A DNA stretch of 31,269 nt, from NCBI GenBank assembly GCA_964058805.1, contig CAXKVV010000002.1:1-31269 (forward strand), in the 5' to 3' direction. How positions within the stretch are numbered: the stretch's first letter is position 1; each line of letters begins with the position of its first letter. Positions 10,015 to 19,372 of the stretch are shown here, piece after piece. Source of the DNA: Schoenoplectus triqueter. Taxonomy: Eukaryota > Streptophyta > Magnoliopsida > Poales > Cyperaceae. The position numbers and the translations under genes were made by a program. Below the pieces are notes generated by a model. The model was not told where the DNA came from. It ran no database searches and saw only the letters and a list, made by a program, of their open reading frames with translations.

Positions 10015-13001
10015 TTAAGAGAAATCTACATGATACACCTCGGTCATATCTGGCTTATATAAACCAAAATTTTGTTCAACACCTTCTTGTTTTTGATTTT
10101 CATTGAACATAGCAAATAAGTAAGTCTCTAGCTCCTTTCCTGGCCTTCTTGGTGTACCTCTTTTCACATGAGCGATCACATTATTATTATAAATCCGTGC
10201 ATTTTCTACAGTTGCACCTTGAGCGCCACCGCCAGAAGGCCAACCTGTCTCTGACACCACCACTTCTACACTGGGCCCACCTGACTTCTCCAATGCCGCA
10301 TAGACCGAGTCCACCATTGCATCGAAAAGATTGCTGTACTGAACACCGCCATCTAGCACCACAGTTTGACGCATGCTGAAAAGTGCATAGTCGAGATGCA
10401 CCTCGTTGGTATTTGCTGTATAAGAGAAGTAGGGGTATATGTTTACGAGCAATGGGTAGCCTTTGGATTCCAAGAATGCGGCGATTGGTGCCATGTAGGA
10501 TGATGCAGCCTCAGAGAAGGTGCCTTGGGATGGTGGATACGAGTAACCTAGCACCTATAGAAAAGGGAAATTGTACTGATGTTAAGAAAATAAAAGGCAA
10601 TAATAGCATGGCTTGCAAACATTTTTGTTGTTGTAAATTGAAATTGCATCTCTATGTAGAAAAGAACAGCTCAACAATGAAGTAATTTTATGGCATCAAT
10701 TGTATATGTTTGTTATGATAAAATGATGGAGAAAAACACTATCTAGTACCACAATTGTTACTGATTGATGAAACATCCTTACTGAGGAATTTCTCAAATT
10801 AAAAAAAAAAATAGACTGAAGCACACCTGAGTTGACACTGCAGTTGTAACTGGAATACTAAATCCAGCATCCTTCAATGCGTCATCTAAACTCCGCATTG
10901 CTGGCAGAACATGTGCTGCCAGATCACCTGGAATAACCTCATTTCCAGCATCGATGTACTTGAAGTCCACTAACCCCGAAAAAGGGGCCACATTGGTCTG
11001 AACCCAGGTAGCAGCATACGATTGGCTAGTGGCAAGGCGCTCGAGGTCTTGGTTTAGTGTACCTAGGATTACAGAGATACCAGAACCCTTGAGTGCATTC
11101 AGGGCATCCTGATCAGGGTTGAAGAGGCGCAGGCTTTGGATGCCTCGAGATTTGTAAAGAGATATCACCTTGTCTGGTGAAGGCAGGTTGTCACCTAGTA
11201 AGCCATAGTTCACACCTATTGCTTGAACTCCTGCATGGTATTATGAGAATTAATACTATTACTACAGTTGAAAAATTGTCAAGATACATTAAATTCTTTT
11301 GTTGTCAACAAATATTCTTCCCTTTCCTTGTTTAGGAAAAGAGGTGTTGAAATTAATTATTATTAATTACAGGGCTTATATGTAATAAATATATATTATA
11401 TAATGGACTGTTAAATTATACCCGTAATGAAGTGATCAAATTATGTATCGGGTTTATTATATATCATGAAAAGTGAGCCTTTTAATGTGTAGAATGTGTA
11501 TTAATGATTTTATGATTTAGTGATGGTCTGAATTATATAAAGTCTGATAATAATATATTATGCTATTGGTCTCTGGAGAACATAACTATAGACAGCTTTC
11601 TGATTAAGCAGTGAACCTGTTAAGAGAGAATCTGGATCCAATATGGACCCGTTAAGACATAACTGCACTCAGTTATATGGGCGTCTATATATATATGCAA
11701 GGATACTGTTGGTTTTAAAACAATTCTTTTTTTTTCCCCACTTTTTGCTACGTGTATATTTCCATGATAATTACTACGTGTATATTTCCATGATAATTAC
11801 AAGTTTGACCTATTAATATTATCAGGCCCTTGTGCTTTCAATTTACAAGTTGGACGATAGTGGTTACAACTGCCTCATGAAAATTAAGAGACGTCTTCCC
11901 AACAAGCAACGTCACAGTTCTCAGTTAGGATTAATTAATCACATTGAGGTAATGACGTTCACTTCTCTTTTTTGGACTCTAAACAGTGTTTCCTTTTTTT
12001 TTCAAATGTACCCATATTTTGTTTATTTCTACTTATAGATGTGGAACTGTCCCTTTAACTTCATTTCATCTTGAAACTTTATTTTTTTGTTATATAAAAA
12101 AAATACTCTTCAAAAATAGTATTTTTTTCTCCTTATCTTTTGTGATATTTTCAAAAAAAAAAAATTGGAGATCTACACTAGTTTCAAAACAAATAGTATA
12201 TTATTATAAACTGGTATAGCCTCTGTTAAAAAAAAGAAAGAAAGAAAGGAAAGTTCTCCAGTGAAACAGACTAGAGAGCAACTTCCCACAAATAATGAAA
12301 TCTATATGTCACGGAAAAAAAAATTCGAGTAAAACATATACACGCCATAGAAATAAGATTTGAAAAAAAAAAAACTTTCAATCAGTTTTAATTTACAAAA
12401 AGAGCTGATGAAGGATTATAGTTCTTGAATATCATCATCTTTTATAGAACGGTATAATTTCTTTTAAGCACATGTGACTTCACTTTACTAAGATTGCAAT
12501 TATTTTCTTAAAAAACTGAGATTGTTATTATGCTTAGATATTAGAAGATCACAAAAATAAGGAAAGCTTCAATACGGAAATAAATTACTGATAGAACATT
12601 AAGAATAAAATACTGCTCTTTGTTTTGTTGACATTATTCTATACGTACGAGAGTTAAATATTTCATTTGTTTTACAGTGTGATGCAATGCTTAAGTAAGC
12701 GCTTAGCACCAAAAAGAGGACGTGCTAATATTGTGAAAAACATAATAAATTTGTTATTTAATTCTCATTACCTTGTCTTTAATTATTATTCAAAAAAGGA
12801 ACTAACACAATAAGAACGTATCATCAATTTAATGCAATTTAAACACAAACAAAACTGAAAATACAAGATAGGAGTTGCATCAATTACCAAAATGGCGCTA
12901 GCAATGAATTAACAATGAATAAATATACCTGTGAAAATAGAGAAGCTTGAACAAATAAACCATATCGCCACCACTCGTATTTCACATCCACTTCGACCCA
13001 T
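10015..13001 (-). CDS. Glucan endo-1,3-beta-glucosidase (GH17), secreted
   Basis: Three exons: 13001-12929, 11230-10827 and 10554-10015, with GT-AG junctions and matching phases, giving 338 residues. It hydrolyses internal beta-1,3-glucan bonds (callose or fungal wall glucan; the PR-2 family). The signal peptide is MGRSGCEIRVVAIWFICSSF followed by SIFTGVQA, and the mature protein starts near IGVNYGLLGDNLPSP. The acid/base Glu is E122 in YIDAGNEV and the nucleophile is E261 in VVVSETGWPSGG, the usual spacing for GH17. The protein ends FGLYKPDMTEVYHVDFS; there is no X8/CBM43 domain, GPI-anchor signal or long vacuolar tail, so an apoplastic enzyme is likely. Exon 1 start: only the ATG at 13001 gives the correct phase into exon 2 together with a good signal peptide. 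Intron 1 is long (about 1.7 kb); intron 2 is 272 bp. All catalytic residues are present. Confidence 0.9.
11231..12928 (-). other. Long first intron of the glucanase gene
   Basis: AT-rich intron of about 1.7 kb with no open frame of note. It contains an exact 26-bp tandem duplication at 11748-11799 and an AAAG-rich tract near 12228-12250. The acceptor reads TGCAG and the donor CAG|GTATAT on the minus strand. Confidence 0.7.
11748..11799. repeat. Exact 26-bp tandem duplication
   Basis: The unit begins CTACGTGTATATTTCC and ends ATGATAATTA; it occurs at 11748-11773 and again at 11774-11799 without mismatches. It is inside intron 1 of the glucanase gene and looks recent. Confidence 0.9.
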
Positions 13002-13260
13002 CCCCCTTCTCTGTTTCTGAGAGAAATTGGAAGAGCACGGAATTTATTGTATATAGAGAATTTTTCTTCTCTGCTCTCTCTCTCTCTCACGGAACTATCA
13101 TGAGCTTATGAAGTGTTAATTTTTGTTTGGGTAAAAATAGAGGTGTAAATAGAGAAGTGAAGAGAGAGCGAGAATAATTGCACACACAAAGAAAACTAGA
13201 GACCTAACTAACTTTCGACCTCTCTTCCATACAAAGATAAGGAACCTCTTTTTATATATA
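13002..13260 (-). promoter_or_regulatory. 5' UTR and core promoter of the glucanase gene
   Basis: Read on the minus strand, TATATATAAAAAG at about 13247-13260 is a good TATA box, predicting a start near 13220 and a 5' UTR of about 220 nt. The leader holds a GA-repeat (CT tract on the plus strand, 13071-13088). The left boundary of a transposon remnant begins at 13262, directly upstream of the TATA box. Confidence 0.5.
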
Positions 13261-13261
13261 T

Positions 13262-13665
13262 TAGAGGTATTAATAGGTTGGGTCGGATTATATTATTTTA
13301 TTATTTTTTTATCCGATTCGAATCCGATCCGATTAAATTTGGGTAAATTTTTTTTTATCCATATCCGACCCGACGGGTCACGGTATCCGTGTAAAATAAT
13401 TAAATATTTATTAATTATTTTTATATAATTTTAAGCAATAATATATTGATTAATTTTTAATTAATCTTAATTAGTATATAATTAGTGTATATTTAAAATT
13501 CAATTAGTACTAAATCACAAAATTACTTCAAAAAATATAATTAATCAGGTCGGATCGGGTTGATCCGAAACCGACCCGATCCGATTCGGGTCAAACAAAT
13601 TGAACCCATACCCCACCCATTTATCTTCGGGTCGTGTCGGGTCAGGTCAAGAATTGACACCCCTA
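13262..13665. mobile_element. Non-autonomous element with GGGTCGG-rich inverted ends
   Basis: The left end TAGAGGTATTAATAGGTTGGG and the right end, which reads TAGGGGTGTCAATTCTTGAC on the minus strand, form imperfect terminal inverted repeats. The ends of the element are rich in GGGTCGG/CCGACCC motifs. About 400 bp, no coding capacity. The TAGGGGTGTCAA terminus is typical of abundant plant MITE-like elements, probably hAT-derived; the flanking DNA is TA-rich, so no target duplication can be read with certainty. Confidence 0.5.
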
Positions 13666-13716
13666 ATAATATATATAGAGAGAAAGGTGCACGTTAGTTT
13701 TCTGTAATCATATCTT

Positions 13717-14018
13717 AAAAAAATCAAATAATTTTTAAATTATAATTTATCACTCTAATTCAATTCTTCATATTGAAATCTTATGAGATACAAAAATTTA
13801 GGATGCTTCGAATTTTCTAAGTCGCTATTTTTAATTTTTAAAAATAATGTATAAACATTAAATATTTTATTATTATTTTTAGAGCTGATTTCAAAAATTA
13901 AAAAGAGTGACTTAAAAAATTCAAAACACCTTAAATTTTTGTATCTCATAAGATTTTAATATGAAGAATTTAATTAGGGTGATAAATCAAAATTTAGAGA
14001 TCATTTAATATATTTTTT
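13717..14018. mobile_element. Foldback element, family 1, copy B
   Basis: Arms at about 13717-13842 and 13890-14018 are inverted copies of each other with mismatches. Matching landmarks are CTTATGAGATACAAAAATTTA on the left and TTTTTGTATCTCATAAGA on the right. A short AT-rich centre separates them. No coding capacity. Related to 14266-14625 and to the single arm at 3061-3175. Confidence 0.65.
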
Positions 14019-14030
14019 GAACAAGGAGCA

Positions 14031-14265
14031 CGGAGCCCCAAGTATTTTTTAAGATAGCTAGAAAATCACTTGTTTTAATTATTATGAGTCATCCAACATA
14101 ACTGATTTTCTACCTATTTTAAAAAATAGTAATTTTTTTTTAAAATATAAAATTTGATCCCCAACTAAATTTTCACATAAAAAATTTTTAACAGGTCAGA
14201 TCAACCATTTGAACTTTAAAGACAAAAAATAGTATGTAGTATACGGTCCATTTGTGCTACGCTAG
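14031..14265. mobile_element. Diverged family 2-like inverted element between copies B and C
   Basis: A 26-nt inverted pair (TTTTTTAAGATAGCTAGAAA near 14044 against TGATTTTCTACCTATTTTAA near 14103) is followed by TATAAAATTTGATCCCCAA and GATCAACCATTTGAACTTTAA, which resemble the right arm of the element at 14692-15040. The ends carry GCACGGAGCC and GTGCTACGCTAGCACC. The copy is heavily diverged. Confidence 0.35.
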
Positions 14266-14625
14266 CACCGTGAGCTTCATCAAATCATTTCTAAATTTTA
14301 ATTTATCATGCTCATTAAATTATTTATATGAAAATCTTATTGGATGTAAAAATTTGGAGTGTTTGAGCTTTTTAAGTCACTGTTTTTAATTTTAAAAAAT
14401 GTTGTTTAAAGATTGAATATATAAATATTATTTTCAGAGCTCATTTTCAAAAATTAAAATAAGTGACTTAAAAAAACTCAAAACACTCTAAATTTTTGCA
14501 TCCCATAAGATTTTCATGTAAAAAATTTAATGAGCATGTTAAATTAAAATTTGGGGATGATGTGATATACTTTTTGAGTTAAGCTCATGGAAGGCCTCCG
14601 TGAGATTAATCTCACAATATCTTTA
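14266..14625. mobile_element. Foldback element, family 1, copy C
   Basis: The left arm (about 14270-14395) and right arm (about 14450-14610) are inverted repeats. GAAAATCTTATTGGATGTAA is mirrored by TGCATCCCATAAGATTTTCA, and CATGCTCATTAAAT by ATTTAATGAGCATG. The right terminus (AACTCAAAAAGTATATCACA when read on the minus strand, ending AAGATATTGTGAG) matches the arm at 3061-3175. The left terminus appears shortened. Confidence 0.7.

Positions 14626-14681
<56 letters not shown>
14626..14681. repeat. Compound (CT)n(TA)n microsatellite
   Basis: About 12 CT units (14626-14650) run directly into about 15 TA units (14651-14681). It lies exactly between foldback copy C and the next inverted-repeat element. 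Confidence 0.95.
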
Positions 14682-14684
<3 letters not shown>

Positions 14685-14691
14685 AAATTTC

Positions 14692-15040
14692 TCATGCTTT
14701 GCGTCCGTATCTCGAACTTAAAAGTCCAAATGGTCAAGCCAAACCGTTGAACATGATATTCATATTGAAATATCTTTGGAGATCAAATTTTATATTTTTG
14801 CTAATTTTTAGATGGGTGAAAAATCAGTAGTATTGGATGGTGTAAAAATCATTAGATCAATAAATTTTGTATCCATCTAAAAAATAGCAAAATTTTTTAA
14901 AAAATATAAAATATGTTCTCCAAAGATATTTTAATATAAAGATCATATTCAATTATTTGGATCAGCCTTTTGGACTTTTAAATTTAAATTACGAACACGA
15001 AGCACAAAATATTTTGTGTTTCACGAAGCATCAAAGCCTC
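14692..15040. mobile_element. Foldback element, family 2, copy D
   Basis: The left arm (about 14692-14814) and right arm (about 14871-15006) are inverted repeats. AAAAGTCCAAATGG on the left is mirrored by TTTTGGACTTTTAA on the right, and ATATCTTTGGAGA by TCTCCAAAGATATT. The centre contains GGATGGTGTAAAAATCATTA. The right end is CACGAAGCATCAAAGCCTCA. No coding capacity. Confidence 0.65.

Positions 15041-15044
<4 letters not shown>

Positions 15045-15091
<47 letters not shown>
15045..15091. repeat. (TA)n microsatellite
   Basis: An almost uninterrupted TA run of about 47 bp, between foldback element D and element E. Confidence 0.95.
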
Positions 15092-15094
<3 letters not shown>

Positions 15095-15460
15095 TTATGA
15101 AGCACATAAGGTTTTATTTTGAGGTGAGATTTGATATTCTGATGGCTCAAACGCTCACTTAGATTATTCAATATTTTTTTATGTCAAAATCTTATGTGAT
15201 ATTACATTTTATGATTTTTTTAGCTTTCTAGCTATTTTAAATTACTTTTAAAATTAATCTTGTTTAATATAAGAAAATTATTTATTGCAGGATTATTTTT
15301 AAAAATAGCTTGCTCAAAAAATCATGAAATCTAATATCCCATAAGATTTTGACATGCAGAAATTATTGAGCAAGTTAAATTTAGCATTTAGACCATCGGG
15401 ATATGAAATCTCACCCCCAAAGTAAAAATATTTTTTATTTTACAAAGTACCATAATGCAT
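15090..15460. mobile_element. Foldback element, family 3, copy E
   Basis: Termini ATGCATTATG (15090-15099) and CATAATGCAT (15451-15460) are perfect 10-bp inverted repeats. Arms of about 140 bp continue inward: GTCAAAATCTTATGTGATAT on the left is mirrored by ATCCCATAAGATTTTGACAT on the right. About 370 bp, non-coding. It separates element D from a related half-element, as if inserted between them. Confidence 0.7.
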
Positions 15461-15473
15461 AGATATTGTTAGA

Positions 15474-15712
15474 TGGGTACAAAGTTTATTGATCTAACGA
15501 TTTCTGCACCATCCGATACTAGCAATTTTTCACCAATCTAAAAGATATCAATTTTATTTCAAAAACATATTAAATTTGATCTACAAAATTATTTCAATAT
15601 GAATATCATGTTCAATGATTTGAATCAATTGTTTGGACTTTTAAATTAAAAATACGGACACAAAGTACAATAGGTTTTGTATTTCGCGAAGCACCATAGC
15701 CTCACTACACAT
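15474..15712. repeat. Half copy of family 2 element (D')
   Basis: This stretch parallels the centre and right arm of element D: TTATTGATCTAACGATTTCT and GCACCATCC here match the reverse complement of the D centre, then TTTGGACTTTTAAATTA and CGCGAAGCACCATAGCCTCA match the D right end. The left arm is missing or replaced. Confidence 0.55.
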
Positions 15713-15721
15713 ATATATACA

Positions 15722-16672
15722 ATGACGAATTTATATAGGGTGAATGGGGTCAATGTCCCCCATTCGTTCATGAATGAAAATTTTATTATATATAGTTGAT
15801 TTTGTTATATATTTATGTAAATGAACCTCATTGAAGTTACTTAAAATTTACCCCATTGTCTTATAATTTTATGAAGTTTCATTTGGGATTTTGGGTACAC
15901 TCAACATTTATTTATTTTATCTCTAATGAAGTTATTTTTGCTTTTATCAAAAAATATTGGAACTAGAATAAGAATATGAACATTTATTAAATTCATGATC
16001 TCTTCACCTTCAAAAATAATTAATGGCTAATAAAATAACTTTTTTTACTGTTGAAAAAATATTCGTCAGCTAATTCTTTTGACTTTAAATAGATTTGAAA
16101 TCACCTTATTTTTTTTATTTCATGTTCACCATTTTCTTAAGAAAACATCTCAAATTCTAGTACTTTAGAGATAGACAACACAAGAAATAAGTGTTTGAAT
16201 TACCGATTTATTCTCTTCACTGTTTTCATGCTATTCACAAGTTAGTCCATAAGATGTAGAAAAATTATCATGAGAAATAATCTTCAAAATAATATTTAGT
16301 ATCATTTAGTGATTTTTATTATTAAGCCCATAAAATCATCCATTTGGACTTTTATTATAATTCATAATTTTTAATTTAAACCTTTAAGTTTTTTTCTCTT
16401 TTATGAAATAGTATAACTATTAATCTAAAATTACAAAATATTTGATTCAAATGTATAAATTATTCTCATTGTATTTTATGAATTAAGTAGTTTTATCTTC
16501 CTAAAATATGAAATGAAGACATATTTGTTGTGACGTGGAAATTGATGTATTATATGTATAAGGGAATTGGTGTATGCACATGTGATGATTTGTGAAAAAA
16601 GTGAATTTAATATAATATTTTTATTTTAAAAAATTAGTGAACCTATACAAATTATTTCTGGCTCCGCCAATA
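15722..16672. mobile_element. Degenerate hAT-like remnant
   Basis: The left end reads AATGACGAATTTATATAGGG followed by GGGGTCAATGTCCCCC; the right end reads TTATTTCTGGCTCCGCCAA. On the minus strand the right end becomes TTGGCGGAGCCAGAAATAA, the usual terminus of hAT remnants related to TTF-type/ZMYM1-like transposases. The interior of about 900 bp is AT-rich with many stops in every frame, so it is non-autonomous. No certain target duplication in the TA-rich flanks. Confidence 0.45.
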
Positions 16673-16679
16673 TATATAT

Positions 16680-17830
16680 ATAGAATGAAACATTAATTTA
16701 GATGACAAGAGATTTTACCAAATATAGATTCGGTGCACTAATACATAGGAGGGTTAAATGCCATTGGTTGCGCTTGCGCTACAATTACATGGAGTTGATT
16801 AACGGGCGTGGAATCAGGATTTAATTCGCCCAATTATGTTGGCAAGTTCAAATGGCACTGTTGTGGTAGTTATAATCACACCGTAAATTTTGCATGCGAT
16901 CTGATTTGTTTGATTTGGATCGGATAGATCGGATTCATTATGGCTTTTTAATAGGATTTAATTTGTAATTTAAATTAAATAATTAATTAAATTCAAATTG
17001 CATGATTAGTTCAGACAACTATAGCAGCACAGTTGAACTCATATATATATATAATATTCATGAAATATCTTGGGTTGGTATGAAATTTTTTGGCTAAATA
17101 AACATCAAAACTTGTCATCTTTTTTTTTTCAAAATGTGTTCGTGTATAATTCAGTGGTCCAGAAGTGTGGTTTCCCACTTTAATGAATTCTTTTATGCTG
17201 ATTTTATTACTATGATCCAAACTCTCCTGTAATAATAAGAGTAATACACTGTATTGGATTGTGATAATTAATTCTCTGAGTTATGTGAAAAACCGTGATT
17301 CAGATGGTTGGTGAGACGATTAGAAACGCTTGACACATTTCCTTGAAGATGAATAATGCTTCTAAGCTATCCTAGTTAAAATTTGTCTTAATATGTTCAA
17401 TCAGTTAGAATTTGCATTTTTTTTTCCAATTCTTGGCTTCCTGGGAACATTTTAAAAGGACCTTATAATTGTAAAAAAAATTAATAGGACAATTTAATGA
17501 AATAATTAAGACCATTCAATTTAGATTGCAACAACACGTGCTGTTGAACCACCAGTTGACTATTGACGAGCATCTTTCTCAAGTTACATTCTTCACCTAT
17601 GATGCTAGTCTACACACTATCGAGTAGTTGCAACACTTGATTTTTCAAAATATGTGCAACGTTGGCACATTTTTAAGACTCTTTCTCTATTGGTTCGATG
17701 ACTTCATAGGTCGTAATTAATGGGAAAAAAGGACTCGTTTTTATCACTATGAGTGAGCGTGTTTTTAATCTTTTTTAAGATTTAAAAAAAATCAAGGTTA
17801 GTTATTAAGAACTTTTCCTAAATACGATAC
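16680..17830. other. Intergenic DNA, no gene seen
   Basis: AT-rich sequence with scattered short open frames that lack codon structure or domains. No inverted-repeat element, tRNA or clear regulatory block was recognised. Confidence 0.45.
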
Positions 17831-17849
17831 TTCAAAGGTGGAGAAGTCC

Positions 17850-18110
17850 GCTATCGGCGCGGCCTCTCTCTCTGTCACCCACCTTTGTCTCTCTTTATTT
17901 CTCTCCTCCATCTCACACAGTCTTATGTCATCTCCTCCCCCTCTCACTCTTATACTCATATCTCCGTCCTTGATCTATTGTTGTCTTTCTCTTTCATTTC
18001 ACCTATCTTCACTTTGCTTCTTTATTTATGTTCTTTCGTCTGAGTTATTTTGTCCGTTATTTCGTCAATTGATTCATCCTATAAGCTAAGTTTTTTTTTT
18101 TGTCTTTTAC
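17850..18110 (+). repeat. Polypyrimidine (CT-rich) tract
   Basis: A long stretch dominated by C and T, beginning CCTCTCTCTCTCTGTCACC and ending with a T-run near 18098. An 83-codon open frame through it is Ser/Leu-rich because of composition, not because of a recognisable domain. A small GC-rich patch, GTCCGCTATCGGCGCGGCC, precedes it. Confidence 0.6.
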
Positions 18111-19372
18111 AACTAAACAACAAGATCTCTCATATTGTCGGTGTTTTGTCAGTTATGAACAACACCATCAAATAAGAGTTAAATCTGTAATTTCTTTGTT
18201 CGAAGACATCAAATCAACTGATTTATAGTCAAAGAGACATAAAGATCTACGAGTCGCCATGAAAGCAGAACAATGAGAAGAAACACTTTACAAATCTGCT
18301 TTTATTTTTCAATAATAGTAGCTCTTAGCGTTGTTGTATTTATAGATATTTTCAGCAAAGGTTGAATTTTAGAAGGCTTTATCATGTATGTACTTAGCAT
18401 ATAATATTTTTTTTGTTAGTAATGAAAATTTGCCTACCGACTCTTCTTATTAAAAAAAAAAAAAAAATCAAGCGAAGATACCAGACAGGTATTAGTCGCT
18501 AACAATTATAGATTTTCCTTTTTAGAAAGTGACAAGTTATCTGGTGTCTACAAGACTACACTAGTGCTCATGCATTACTATCAGCTACATTTGGAAAAAT
18601 AATTATGTTTCAGGGAATTTACTTTTACCTTGTATCGAGTTGTTTATTTTATTTTCTATTTTTGTTATCAATCAGAAATAAATAACAGTTTGAACAATAA
18701 TATAATGCAGTGCATTTCGACATTTTATGATAGGAATAGTTGATACTAATTTTGTAATACTCGAGAGCCCAATTATCTCTACATTTTCCAACATGGGAAC
18801 ATCAGTACCTTCTTTTATTCTCTTTTTGTTACATTATCCCCAGGCCCAAGCCTTAAGTGGATAATGGAAACACATATGTGGATAATTACTAGAATTCCAC
18901 ATCAATTAACAGCAAATATGGTAAAATCACTGAAGAGTTGTTATTTCCTGACAATTCTTTAAATCCTACCAAATACGAATTACCTAGCTGAGATGAAATA
19001 TTTAAGCCTCAATTCCTTGAATCCATGGTGTCAAAAAGTTATCTTGCTTGTAGAAGTCAAGACAATATTAAAAGTACCACACATTATGGTATCAGTACTC
19101 TCGCCTAACAAACAGATTCTAACTTGATTATATAGTAACAATGAGCCACAACATTAATTTACAAAACAACAGAAATCATGATAAATCAACTAAATTTAAC
19201 TCTTATACAACCGATCTAATGTTATATCTGAAGGATATACAATAAACAATAAACATTAAATAACTAAATGAACAAAACAACATTACCCCACAATTATTTC
19301 CGACATGCCCTGACAACGAAATAAACAATTTCAAACACAAAACCTAACTGAACCCTAGCACAGTATAATGCA
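18111..19372. other. Intergenic DNA and 3' flank of the dehydrogenase gene
   Basis: No reading frame of interest. The part from about 19100 to 19372 is probably the 3' UTR of the minus-strand dehydrogenase gene. An A-run of 15 lies near 18453-18467. Confidence 0.4.

Noticed and set aside
13717..15460. CRISPR-like array
   Set aside because: The repeats are long inverted arms of transposon remnants in a plant genome, not short evenly spaced direct repeats.
17838..18089. 83-codon Ser/Leu-rich frame on the plus strand
   Set aside because: It reflects the polypyrimidine composition; no domain or supporting gene structure is visible.
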